Below are positions 44,501 to 53,197 of a stretch of 64,000 nucleotides of DNA, one piece after another (within the stretch, counting starts at the first letter, position 1; each line of letters starts with the position of its first letter). Where the stretch lies: positions 930,001 through 994,000 of the forward strand of contig NZ_CP146373.1 of assembly GCF_037055325.1 (NCBI RefSeq), written 5' to 3'. Position numbers and translations under genes: made by a program. A model generated the notes under the pieces. The model saw only the letters and a program-made list of their open reading frames with translations, searched no databases and was not told the DNA's origin. Origin of the DNA: Arachnia propionica (lineage in GTDB: Bacteria > Actinomycetota > Actinomycetes > Propionibacteriales > Propionibacteriaceae).

Positions 44501-45898
44501 GTGCTACATTCTGTCCCAGGTTCCCCGCAGGCCGACAAGGCGCGCCTGCGACTGGATCTTTGGGCACTGGCGGCCGTTGTCGTGTGCGCCTGCATGTTGC
44601 TTTTCACATCAGCGGAAGTGACCGAAAACGAGGTGGGTAAAACCGGGATCAGTCAGCTGCAACTTTTCCTGGTCCCAGCCGTTGCGTTCCTAGCCTTTGC
44701 TACAGGCATCAGGATGCGCTTCGATCCATATCATGGCCGCCCACCACGCTCCCTCGTCATGGCGACGACAGCTTTTCTCGGGCTTCTCCTGCTCGCTGCT
44801 TTGTCGCTGCCCTTGGCGAATCACGTGGCCAGTGTTCAGTACGACATTCCGTCGGCCACGATCCCCGTACCGCTGGTCTACCTAGCCAGTCCCCTGGCAT
44901 CGGCCGGATTGACCTGCCTACTGGCTGTCCTGGCTGTGGGCCTGGCTCCCCCCGATCAGTTGTTCCGCATCCTGTGGTGGTTCGCCGTGATCAGTGCTGC
45001 GGCCACGCCCGTAGCACTGGTCTGGAACGCCATCCACGAGGATTTGTTTGGTCGCTTGGAGACGAGGCTCGGGGGAGCAGCAGTCATTCACACCGTTTTC
45101 CTGTTGGGGATTTCCGTGTGCCTGGGAGCTGCGCTTCAAGGACATCGCAGGATCCTCTCGTCCTTGGCAGCTCTCGCCCATCTGCTGTGGTTCATAGCAT
45201 CGGGTGCCCGAGCTGGGCTTGTCTCCTTGGGGGTTTTCCTGCTCCTGATGGCACTCCCGCCCCTCATCAACTCGGTGAGACGGCGTCCCGCACGTCTGCC
45301 TTTCGTTGCCGCGACAACCCTCGTTGCCCTGGCGGCATTTCTGTTGACCGCCAGACATGTTCTGGGCAATCGAGGAGCGGACATCACCGGTGGCGGACGT
45401 GTGGAAACCTGGAGCTATGGCCTGCACCAGGTTTTCTCTTCCCTCCCCACCCTGGTCTTCGGGACCGGCTACGGGGTGCTGTGGCCTTGGTTTGCCTTCG
45501 AGACGCGGGCGCTACCGCAACCCGGTGCGCACGGCACCAAACAGATGCCTTTCGGACTCACACTCTCCCACGCACACAACCTCTACGTGGCCGTTTTCGC
45601 CGAGCTGGGGTTAATCGGTCTGGGGCTCCTCCTGATCACCCTTGGCACCACGTGCTGGGCATGGTGGCGGGCCCGCGGGGTCGTGGAACGCACCATGGCT
45701 GCGGGTCTTGTGGCCACACTCCCCAGTTTTTTCTTCGACACCTACCTGATCAAGAACTTTCCTGTCAGCTTCATCTGGTGGGCAGTCTTTGCTGCGTTGT
45801 TGACGATGCTCGGCAAGCGGAATCGTCAACAACGCGAGGAGCACCGTCGGAAAACAGAGCATGAACGCTCCCGTGCGCTCAGGATCGGGGCTCGCTGA
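44501..45898 (+). CDS. O-antigen ligase/polymerase-like membrane protein (Wzy/WaaL type)
   Basis: 465 aa with about eleven to twelve hydrophobic helices. The conserved Wzy_C-type region is near 235-360: LWFIASGARAGLVSLGVFLL, then the long periplasmic loop with GGGRVETWSYGLHQVFSSLPTLVFGTGYG and LTLSHAHNLYVAVFAELGLIGL (the H-N-x-Y-x-x-x-x-x-E-x-G motif). Positively charged C-terminus. Likely polymerises or ligates surface polysaccharide; the Wzz-like gene and phosphohexomutase beside it agree. Its 3' end overlaps the wzz-like gene on the other strand by 20 bp. Confidence 0.85.
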   Translation: MLHSVPGSPQADKARLRLDLWALAAVVVCACMLLFTSAEVTENEVGKTGISQLQLFLVPAVAFLAFATGIRMRFDPYHGRPPRSLVMATTAFLGLLLLAALSLPLANHVASVQYDIPSATIPVPLVYLASPLASAGLTCLLAVLAVGLAPPDQLFRILWWFAVISAAATPVALVWNAIHEDLFGRLETRLGGAAVIHTVFLLGISVCLGAALQGHRRILSSLAALAHLLWFIASGARAGLVSLGVFLLLMALPPLINSVRRRPARLPFVAATTLVALAAFLLTARHVLGNRGADITGGGRVETWSYGLHQVFSSLPTLVFGTGYGVLWPWFAFETRALPQPGAHGTKQMPFGLTLSHAHNLYVAVFAELGLIGLGLLLITLGTTCWAWWRARGVVERTMAAGLVATLPSFFFDTYLIKNFPVSFIWWAVFAALLTMLGKRNRQQREEHRRKTEHERSRALRIGAR

Positions 45899-46859
45899 CC
45901 ACCAGGCAGGCCGTCAGGTTCGCCCCTGCTGCTTCCAAGAGTCTCAGGGTTTCCTGAACGCGGTTGAGCGAATCCTGCCTATCCGTCAACAGCACTGTGA
46001 TCTCGCCTCCCGACACGGCGCGCAGCGCCACGGGATCGGCTCCATCGGGAGCAGCGGTCACCGCGGCGGCCTCTGCGCCGAGTTGTTCACTAAGTCCTTG
46101 TCGCCACGGCCCCAGATTCACTCTTTCCCCGGTCCCAACCAGGACCACTTTCTCGGTCTTCGAATCCTTCAGGTGCGGGGAAAGCACCGCCGCCAGCTGC
46201 TCAAAAGCTTTCGCATCCGCTTTGGCGCGAAGCACCAATCGCCCACCGGCAGCCAGAGCACCACCGGATGCCACCAAAGGCCGCAATGCGGCAAGCCCCC
46301 AGACGATGATCAAACCCGAGATGATTCCCAACACCCCGCCAGCGGCCAAGGAAGCCCCCCGGCTGACACCGGTGGTGACCGTCCTCACAGGCGCCTCAAC
46401 CGCTTCTGCCCTGAGCAACTGAGGATCTGCGGGATGTAGCCCCTTGATCTCTGCCACCATTTCATCAGCGAACGCCTTCGCAACCTTCACCGATTGCTCC
46501 TTGTCCGGCAGGGTGACCGTCAGGCTCAAAAGCTGATCCGAGAAAACGACCGTCGTTGCGCCCGCAACCTGCTCAGCCGTTAGCCCCGTCACCCGGGTGG
46601 CCACTCTCTCGGTGAGACGATTTCCTTGCGCGAGCACCTGATAAAGGGACATCTCGGAGCGAATCATGGACGTGACGCGTTGCGCATCCTCAGGGTTCCC
46701 CACTTCGGGGGCTGCCAGGACCACCACTCGCGACGTGGTGGTGTAGACGGTGCGAGCGACGTTGCCGACGGCCCAACCGCTCGCCAAACCCACCACGGTC
46801 GCAGCCGCAATCACCAGCCACGACCGCCTCAAGGCGCTCGCGAAATCGCGCAGGTTCAT
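45879..46859 (-). CDS. Wzz/YveK-type chain-length or capsule-export co-polymerase
   Basis: 326 aa. TM1 at about 13-33 (SWLVIAAATVVGLASGWAV), a ~140-residue extracytoplasmic helical part (YTTTSRVVVLAAPEVGN..AQRVTSMIRSEMSLYQVLA), TM2 near 172-192 (GGVLGIISGLIIVWGLAAL) and a cytoplasmic ~120-residue domain with VVLVGTGERVNLGPWRQGLSEQL. That last part resembles a degenerate BY-kinase fold: no Walker A GKT/S is seen. No tyrosine cluster at the C-terminus. Expected to set polysaccharide chain length with the Wzy-like protein. Confidence 0.8.
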   Translation of the reverse strand: MNLRDFASALRRSWLVIAAATVVGLASGWAVGNVARTVYTTTSRVVVLAAPEVGNPEDAQRVTSMIRSEMSLYQVLAQGNRLTERVATRVTGLTAEQVAGATTVVFSDQLLSLTVTLPDKEQSVKVAKAFADEMVAEIKGLHPADPQLLRAEAVEAPVRTVTTGVSRGASLAAGGVLGIISGLIIVWGLAALRPLVASGGALAAGGRLVLRAKADAKAFEQLAAVLSPHLKDSKTEKVVLVGTGERVNLGPWRQGLSEQLGAEAAAVTAAPDGADPVALRAVSGGEITVLLTDRQDSLNRVQETLRLLEAAGANLTACLVVSEPRS

Positions 46860-46892
46860 GTCACTCCAGGGCCGTTGACGTTCTAACGCCGC

Positions 46893-46915
46893 AATTATAA
46901 CGACGATCGTTATAA
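46893..46915 (-). promoter_or_regulatory. Promoter with overlapping palindromic operator for the wzz-like gene
   Basis: TTATAACG (46895-46902) and CGTTATAA (46908-46915) are perfect 8-bp arms around 5 nt. On the minus strand the inner-left arm leads straight into TATAAT (46893-46898), an ideal -10, about 34 nt before the ATG. A dimeric repressor bound here would cover the -10 box. Confidence 0.6.
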
Positions 46916-46928
46916 ACGGTCGAAACGG

Positions 46929-48356
46929 CTACAGCCCAAGGAACCTCCCGAACTCCTCGCACGCCAGCTCGGCCCGTTGCAGGGTGGGCATCTCGCAGAA
47001 GATTCGCAGGAGCGGCTCGGTTCCGGAGAACCTGGCGATGACCCAGCCGTCCTCGAAGTAGACCTTGCACCCATCCCGGTATGAGACCTCACGAACGTTC
47101 TCCGAGAATTCCGGCAGCAGGCGGTCCTCCATGAGGACTCTCAAGATCTCTGGTTTGCGTTCCGGATCGAACGCGAAATCGGTCTCTGCCATGTGGCGGG
47201 GAGCGAACTGTCCCGTGATCTCCTCGTAGATCTCACTCATGGGTTTGCCGACCACAGCCAGCATCTCCACAAGCAGGGTTGCGGCGTAGATCCCATCCTT
47301 GCCGGAGATGTGTCCCCTGACGGTGAGGCCACCGGAAGACTCACCACCGATGATCGCGTCGACTTCGAGCATCTTCCCCGACACCCACTTGAACCCAACG
47401 GGAACCTCGTAGCACTCCTGCCCGAATCGGTGGGCCACGTCATCGAGCAGCGATGTGGTGGCCACATTGCGGACCACAGGACCCCGCCATCCCTTGTACT
47501 TGAGAAGGTAGTAATAGAGGATCACCAGAAGCTGGTTCGGGTGCAGAAAGTTTCCCTTGTCATCGATAACCCCGAGTCGGTCGGCGTCGCCATCGGTCGC
47601 TATCCCAAGAGCGCAGCCATTGTCCACCACATAGCGCTTCAGCGACTCCAAAGAAGCGCTGTTGGGAGATGGCATGCGCCCCCCGAACAGCGTGTCGTGA
47701 CGGTCATGAATGACGTCTACCTCGCAGCGGGCCGTCATAAGGATGGTTTGCAGCGAAGTGCGAGAGACCCCGAACATCGGGTCCAGTGCGATCTTCAGGT
47801 CGGCACGGCGGATGGCCTCCATGTCCACCTGCTCGATGATCGAGTCGATGTAGCCGTTGAACGGATTGATTTGGCGGACCAGACCTCGCGCAACTGCCTT
47901 CTCGTAGGGCACCTGTCCGATCCGCGTCTCACGGATGCCCTCAAGTTTCGTCATGCGGTCCTCAAGGTCGCGTGTCACCACCTCGTCGGCATCCCTGCCG
48001 CCCGCCGTGAACACCTTGATCCCGTTGTAGAGGGCAGGATTGTGGGACGCCGTTATGGCCATGCCGTAGGGCAGCCCGAGGTTCTTGACAGTCCACATGA
48101 TCAAAGGTGTTGGCGCTTGGGCGATCCTGATCACCCGACACACCACTCCTTCTCCTGCGAACACCTCTGCCGCCCATGTGGCGGCGACATCGGAAAGGAA
48201 CCGCCGGTCGTACCCGATCACGATCCCCTGGTCCTGGGTAGCCTCCTCCTTAATACGTTGCGCGAGCGCTCCGCACAGCAGCCTCACGTTGCTGCGGGTG
48301 AATTCGTCACCGATGATCGCCCGCCAGCCACCGGTACCGAAGTTGATGCGCGCCAT
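46929..48356 (-). CDS. Phosphoglucomutase/phosphomannomutase family protein
   Basis: 475 aa alpha-D-phosphohexomutase. Four domain signatures are intact: phosphoserine loop AITASHNPALYNG near 102, metal loop IATDGDADRLG near 252, sugar-binding GGESSGGLTV near 343, and phosphate-binding RFSGTEPLLRIF near 442. Hexose 6-P to hexose 1-P interconversion for NDP-sugars; glucose versus mannose preference cannot be told. Unlike GlmM (MxGSxG) the C-terminal loop is RFSGTEP. Located between the polysaccharide genes and the ABC-F gene. Confidence 0.9.
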   Translation of the reverse strand: MARINFGTGGWRAIIGDEFTRSNVRLLCGALAQRIKEEATQDQGIVIGYDRRFLSDVAATWAAEVFAGEGVVCRVIRIAQAPTPLIMWTVKNLGLPYGMAITASHNPALYNGIKVFTAGGRDADEVVTRDLEDRMTKLEGIRETRIGQVPYEKAVARGLVRQINPFNGYIDSIIEQVDMEAIRRADLKIALDPMFGVSRTSLQTILMTARCEVDVIHDRHDTLFGGRMPSPNSASLESLKRYVVDNGCALGIATDGDADRLGVIDDKGNFLHPNQLLVILYYYLLKYKGWRGPVVRNVATTSLLDDVAHRFGQECYEVPVGFKWVSGKMLEVDAIIGGESSGGLTVRGHISGKDGIYAATLLVEMLAVVGKPMSEIYEEITGQFAPRHMAETDFAFDPERKPEILRVLMEDRLLPEFSENVREVSYRDGCKVYFEDGWVIARFSGTEPLLRIFCEMPTLQRAELACEEFGRFLGL

Positions 48357-48485
48357 GGCATGGCCCTTTCCTGCTCCTAGGATGCATCCAACCTAGACAG
48401 CTTCAGTCAACTAGCTGCTCAATTCTGCGCAACATTTGCACAAAACGCACAGTTTGCTCATTCAAAATGGTCAAGAACTGATTCT

Positions 48486-50084
48486 TCACGCCAAGGTGAT
48501 GAGTTCGGCATAGTCATCACTCCACAGGTCCTCGACCCCATCCGGCAGGACCAGCACCCGGTCCGGTTCCAGGGCCTCAACCGCCCCCGGATCGTGGGTG
48601 ACGAGCACGACGGCCCCCGAGTAAGAGCGCAGGGCGGATAGTACCTCCGCCCGAGAGGCCGGGTCGAGGTTGTTCGTCGGTTCGTCGAGCAGCAGTACGT
48701 TGGAGGCGGAGACGACCAGCATGGCCAATGCCAAACGAGTTTTCTCCCCGCCGGAGAGCACCCTCGCGGGCTTGTCCACATCATCACCGCTGAACAGGAA
48801 GGAGCCGAGCACTTTGCGCACCTCCACGTCTCCCATGTCGGGGGACGCTGAAACCATGTTCTCCAGCACTGTTCTTCCGGTATCGAGGGTTTCGTGTTCC
48901 TGCGCGTAGTAGCCGAGCCGGGCTCCGTGCCCCAGGACCCGCTCCCCTACATCGGGCTCCTCCAGCCCGGCGAGAAGCCGCAGCATCGTGGTCTTTCCGG
49001 CGCCGTTCAATCCGAGGATGACCACTTTGGAGCCCTTGTCAATGGCGAGATCGACAGCGGTGAACACCTCTAGCGAGCCGTATGCTTTCGAGAGATCGTG
49101 AGCCATCAACGGGGTCTTACCGCAGGGTGCCGGGTCGGGAAAACGGATCCGAGCCACCTTGTCGTGCTCCCGTTCTCCCTCGATACCGGACAACAGTTTC
49201 TCGGCGCGTTTGGCCATGTTCTGAGCAGCAACTGCCTTGGTGGCTTTGGCTCGCATCCGATCTGCCTGGGCCATCAGCTGCGACGCCTTGCGCTCCGCAT
49301 TCAGGCGTTCCCTCTTGCGACGCTTCTCGTCGGTCTCCCGTTGCTGCAGATAGCGTTTCCAATCCATCGCATAGAGATCCAGTTCGGCGCGGTTGGCGTC
49401 CAGGTGGAACACCTTGTTCACGACCGCTTCGAGCAGACCGACGTCGTGACTAATCACCACCAAACCGCCTCCGAAGCCCTGCAGATAGCCCTTCAACCAG
49501 GTTATGGAATCCGCATCGAGATGGTTGGTGGGCTCATCCAGCAGGAGGGTGTCGGCGTCGGAGAACAGGATCCGGGCCAGCTCAATCCGACGCCGCTGAC
49601 CACCCGAGAGGGTATAGAGCGGTTGCCCGAGGACACGCTCCGGAAGCCCAAGGTTGGCGGCGATCCGAGCCGCTTCCGCCTCGGCCGCGTATCCCCCCGC
49701 CGACAGCAACGCATTCTCGGCCCGGGCGTAGGCAGCCATGGCCTTCTCCCGCGCCATTCCCTGCGAAGAGCTCATCTCCTGCTCGGCCCGCCTGAGACGC
49801 ACCATCACCTGGTCCAGCCCGCGCGCACCCAGTATCCGGTCACGCGCAAGCTGCTCCGGCTCCCCCGAGCGGGGATCCTGCGGCAGGTAACCGATCTGCC
49901 CAGAGCGGGTGACGACACCAGCCGCTGGTAGCCCTTCTCCAGCAAGTATGCGGGTCAAGGTCGTCTTCCCGGCACCGTTACGACCCACCAATCCGATGCG
50001 ATCCCCCGCGGCGACCTGGAAACTGACCGGGGACAACAGGAGCCGCGCACCCGCACGTACCTCCACTTCCTTGACCTGCAGCAC
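48486..50084 (-). CDS. ABC-F family ATP-binding protein
   Basis: 532 aa with tandem ABC domains and no membrane part. NBD1: LVGRNGAGKTTLTRIL near 34, LSGGQRRRIELARIL near 150, LLLDEPTNHLDADS near 172. The basic linker (P-site tRNA interaction motif) is around 235-290, rich in Lys/Arg. NBD2: ILGLNGAGKTTMLRLL near 352, LSGGEKTRLALAML near 437, LLLDEPTNNLD near 459. The family acts on the ribosome; several members protect it from antibiotics or assist stalled translation, so resistance cannot be inferred. GTG start; TAGAAT lies 8 nt upstream. Confidence 0.9.
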   Translation of the reverse strand: MLQVKEVEVRAGARLLLSPVSFQVAAGDRIGLVGRNGAGKTTLTRILAGEGLPAAGVVTRSGQIGYLPQDPRSGEPEQLARDRILGARGLDQVMVRLRRAEQEMSSSQGMAREKAMAAYARAENALLSAGGYAAEAEAARIAANLGLPERVLGQPLYTLSGGQRRRIELARILFSDADTLLLDEPTNHLDADSITWLKGYLQGFGGGLVVISHDVGLLEAVVNKVFHLDANRAELDLYAMDWKRYLQQRETDEKRRKRERLNAERKASQLMAQADRMRAKATKAVAAQNMAKRAEKLLSGIEGEREHDKVARIRFPDPAPCGKTPLMAHDLSKAYGSLEVFTAVDLAIDKGSKVVILGLNGAGKTTMLRLLAGLEEPDVGERVLGHGARLGYYAQEHETLDTGRTVLENMVSASPDMGDVEVRKVLGSFLFSGDDVDKPARVLSGGEKTRLALAMLVVSASNVLLLDEPTNNLDPASRAEVLSALRSYSGAVVLVTHDPGAVEALEPDRVLVLPDGVEDLWSDDYAELITLA

Positions 50085-50219
50085 GTCGGCGAATTCTACC
50101 TTCCTGCTGCTGAGGACATGATCTGATCACCCGCCCGTTGCGCATATGGTCCCAGGGATCTGGCACCATGAAGAGAGGCCATCGTGGATGGCTTTCCCAG
50201 CTGAGTCAGGAGTTAGAAC

Positions 50220-51404
50220 ATGGGTTTCATCAAGGCCTTCACGGGCGCCCTCGGTGGTGTCTTCGCCGATCAATGGCTGGACTTCCTCACGGTCCCCAGC
50301 GGCATCAGCCCGACGGCTGCGTTCTTTCCTGCCGTCCATGAGGGAAGGAACGCGGGACGCGGTGCCAACACCAAGGGCTCGGAAAATCTCATCAGCAACG
50401 GCTCAAAGATTGTGGTTCCCGACGGTTACGGACTCGTCACCTTCCAGGACGGGAGGATCACCGGTTTCGTAGCTGAGTCTGGAGGGTTCGAGTTCCGCGG
50501 CCAGGACCCCTCCTCCCAGTCGGTTTTCGCCGGCGACGGGGTCTTCGGCCAGGTTATCCACAACACATGGGAGCGCATCAAGTTCGGTGGCCGACCGAAC
50601 GCGATGCAGCAGGCCTTCTTCATCAATCTCAAGGAGATCCCGGACAACCGCTTCGGCACCCAGTCCGAGATCTATTGGGATGACGCCTATCTCGGGGCAC
50701 AGGTGGGGGCGATCACCCGTGGCAGCTATACGCTGCGAATCATTGATCCCCTGCTGTTCATCTCCACAGTCATCCCCGGCGCTACCATCGCGAACAACCA
50801 AGTCTTCGATTTCGCTGATTTCGACAACCCCGTCACCGATCAGCTTTTCACCGAAGTTGTATCCAGCCTGGGCGCCGCCTTCTCGAAGTACACGAACGAT
50901 CCTGGACGCGAGAATCGCATCACGCGACTACAGCAGGATTCCGTCGGGTTCGCGAAATCCCTCAGCGAGGCCGTCGAAGAGAACTACCAGTGGCGTTCCG
51001 GGCGTGGCCTTCTCATTGAACGGGTCGCTTTGGCAGCCATCGAGTACGACGAGGACACCCGAGCGCTGCTCTCTGACGTGAAGAAGGCGGACGCGTTGCG
51101 TGGAGACCGGGGCGCTTCCTTCATGCAGCAGTCCGTGGCACGTGGAATCCAGTCCGCAGGCGAGACCGGAGGCGGTCAGGGACTGGTCGGCATGGGCGTC
51201 GGGGTTCCCATGATGGGTGGAATGATGGGTAGCTTCCAGCAGCCGGCGCAACAGCCCGCACCGGCACAAACCGCACAGCCTGAACAGACAGCACCTCACG
51301 AGGATCCCGTCACGAAACTGAAGCAGATGAAAGAGCTGCTCGACGCCGGGGTGGTCTCCCAGGAGGAGTTCGACACGCTGAAGAAGCGGCTGCTCGGGCT
51401 GTAA
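50220..51404 (+). CDS. SPFH (band-7) domain protein with C-terminal SHOCT domain
   Basis: 394 aa. No signal peptide or membrane helix. Begins GFIKAFTGALGGVFADQWLDFL, the start of the YdjI / virion-core-like SPFH group; conserved VPDGYGLVTFQDGRITGFVAESGGFEF near 65 and AYLGAQVGAITRGSYTLRIIDPLLFI near 160. A Gly/Met-rich and Gln/Pro-rich linker (310-355) leads to a SHOCT domain DPVTKLKQMKELLDAGVVSQ at about 362-381, continuing EEFDTLKKRLL. First of three co-directional genes (15-nt and 1-base junctions). Comparable SPFH proteins in Bacillus tie Psp stress proteins to the membrane. Confidence 0.85.
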   Translation: MGFIKAFTGALGGVFADQWLDFLTVPSGISPTAAFFPAVHEGRNAGRGANTKGSENLISNGSKIVVPDGYGLVTFQDGRITGFVAESGGFEFRGQDPSSQSVFAGDGVFGQVIHNTWERIKFGGRPNAMQQAFFINLKEIPDNRFGTQSEIYWDDAYLGAQVGAITRGSYTLRIIDPLLFISTVIPGATIANNQVFDFADFDNPVTDQLFTEVVSSLGAAFSKYTNDPGRENRITRLQQDSVGFAKSLSEAVEENYQWRSGRGLLIERVALAAIEYDEDTRALLSDVKKADALRGDRGASFMQQSVARGIQSAGETGGGQGLVGMGVGVPMMGGMMGSFQQPAQQPAPAQTAQPEQTAPHEDPVTKLKQMKELLDAGVVSQEEFDTLKKRLLGL

Positions 51405-51419
51405 GAGAGCACCAATACC

Positions 51420-52892
51420 ATGACAGCCTCCGGAAGCGGCGGCCAGGGCTGGGAGCAGCAACCCTGGCCACCCGGGGTTCCCCCACAACAACCACACGGC
51501 TACCCGCCATCGCAACAACCCACCGGGTACCCCCAGGCTCAGCAACCCTGGGCCGGGTACCCCCCGCAACCGCAACAACCGGTCGTTCTCCCACCTCAGC
51601 AGGTCCCCCATCCGCTGAGCGAGAACCCGTACGCCAACCTGGGCCATGTCACGGCATCGCCCAGTGTTCCCACGGCCCCGGGACAGCCCGGGGAGCCAGC
51701 ACCTCTGCAGCAGGACTCCCAGGAACCAGCATCCGAACCCCAGGTGATCGAGCTTCCTGACGACGGTCGTACCGGAGTGATGATCAAGTGCCCCAACTGC
51801 GGAGGCACGGACATCCGTTACATCGTCGAGGTCCGTGCCATGGTCTGCGCGAACTGCCGGTCCCGCTACAACGAGCCCCGTTTGGAGGACCAGGTCGACC
51901 TGACCGGCGGGATCCAGGAGCTAGAGGGCACCGTGGTGACCCACTCTTCGCAGGATCTGGCCGAGCAGAACATGGTCACCTTGAAATGCAGCGGCTGCGG
52001 CGCCGAGGTGGTCATCGATGTACACGAAACCGTGCAGGTGCGCTGTCACTGGTGCCGTAGCTATCTCTCCCCCAACGCCAGGATCAGCAATGGTGCGGCA
52101 CCTGATGCCGTAGCCCCATTCCTGGTACTTCAGCACGACGCCGTCGAGATCATCCGTGGATTCGTGGAGCAGCGGAAGTTCTACGCCCACCCCAAGTTCA
52201 AGCAGGAGTTCGCGCCTGAAAACGTGGTCGGTGTCTATCTTCCCTACTTTGTCTTCGATGGACAGGCCCATGCCGATCTGACAGGTCAAGGCGAGGTGCA
52301 GACCGGAAGCTGGACCGAGAAACATGGGGATTCCTGGGAGACCTACTATTCGGCAGATATCTACAACGTGGCACGAAGTTTTGACATGAGCGTCGACGAT
52401 CTGCTGCTGGAGTCCAACCGGGAACGCGGAAACATGGCCGATCCATCGCAGACGAACAACATCATCAATGCGATCCTGCCCTTCAACGTCAAGGACGCCT
52501 TACGCTACAACCCGAACTATCTTCGAGGCTTCACGAGTGAACGGCGCGACGTGAACATCACCGAGATGGACCACGCCGTCTGGGACCACCTACTCAGCAT
52601 CGCCCGCGCAAAAGGGGAGAACATGGTGGACAGGTACGACCGAGGTGTCCGCTGGGATTCCGAACACGTCGATCTCCAAGGTTCGCGCTGGGTGACGGTC
52701 TACCTGCCTGTGTGGTTGTACTCCTACTACCAGCCCGATCTCAGGTTGAAGCATTTCGTGGCGGTCAACGGTCAGAACGGCAACGTGATGGGGTCGGTGC
52801 CCATCAACCGGACATTGCTGTACCTGATAACCTTCCTGATTTTCGTCATCGGCACCGCAATCGGGCTGGTGCTGTTCGTGGCAACCTTGTGA
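51420..52892 (+). CDS. TFIIB-type zinc-ribbon protein with C-terminal membrane anchor
   Basis: 490 aa. Residues 1-110 are a low-complexity Gln/Pro/Gly/Tyr-rich arm with QQP repeats. Two zinc ribbons follow: CPNCGG..VCANCRSRY (Cys near 124, 127, 143, 146) and CSGCGAEV..CHWCRSYL (near 191, 194, 210, 213). Then a ~230-residue domain (PKFKQEFAPENVVGVYLPYFVFDGQ) and one C-terminal helix TLLYLITFLIFVIGTAIGLVLF at about 465-486, so the bulk faces the cytoplasm. Encoded 15 nt after the SPFH gene. Resembles B. subtilis YdjG in having zinc ribbons plus a membrane part next to an SPFH partner. Confidence 0.8.
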   Translation: MTASGSGGQGWEQQPWPPGVPPQQPHGYPPSQQPTGYPQAQQPWAGYPPQPQQPVVLPPQQVPHPLSENPYANLGHVTASPSVPTAPGQPGEPAPLQQDSQEPASEPQVIELPDDGRTGVMIKCPNCGGTDIRYIVEVRAMVCANCRSRYNEPRLEDQVDLTGGIQELEGTVVTHSSQDLAEQNMVTLKCSGCGAEVVIDVHETVQVRCHWCRSYLSPNARISNGAAPDAVAPFLVLQHDAVEIIRGFVEQRKFYAHPKFKQEFAPENVVGVYLPYFVFDGQAHADLTGQGEVQTGSWTEKHGDSWETYYSADIYNVARSFDMSVDDLLLESNRERGNMADPSQTNNIINAILPFNVKDALRYNPNYLRGFTSERRDVNITEMDHAVWDHLLSIARAKGENMVDRYDRGVRWDSEHVDLQGSRWVTVYLPVWLYSYYQPDLRLKHFVAVNGQNGNVMGSVPINRTLLYLITFLIFVIGTAIGLVLFVATL

Positions 52893-52903
52893 TGGGAGCG
52901 GAC

Positions 52904-53185
52904 ATGTCCTTCTGGATGGTTCTGTTGGAACGCTCGTCCTCAGGAAATTTCCGGTTTATCCTGTTGGCGCTGGGGCCAGTCGCAGCCATCGCTTTCTACG
53001 GCTACGTCATGTCGCGATACAGGAACGCCGACAAGTCCTATCAGTTCGAGAGAACCACCCGCGTCGACCTCCAGGACGTCCAGGGGTCGGACACCTACTT
53101 CGACTCCATCGGTCGCACGCAGGACAAGCACGTGCCGGGCCACGAATACTCCAGAGACCCGAGGAACCGGCTGCGGCCCCAGTGA
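52904..53185 (+). CDS. Small membrane protein of the SPFH/zinc-ribbon cluster
   Basis: 93 aa. One hydrophobic helix (FRFILLALGPVAAIAFYGYVM, about 17-37) followed by a charged cytoplasmic tail. ATG at 52904 is preceded by GGGAG with 5-nt spacing; ATG at 52892, which shares a base with the previous stop (TGATG), would add four residues. No family recognised. The tail motif YRNADKSYQFERTTRVDLQD could be a docking region. Confidence 0.7.
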   Translation: MSFWMVLLERSSSGNFRFILLALGPVAAIAFYGYVMSRYRNADKSYQFERTTRVDLQDVQGSDTYFDSIGRTQDKHVPGHEYSRDPRNRLRPQ

Positions 53186-53197
53186 CCGCGCCCTGCG

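Noticed and set aside
48486-50084. Antibiotic resistance ABC-F
   Set aside because: No feature separates it from housekeeping ABC-F proteins; no regulatory leader peptide was seen.
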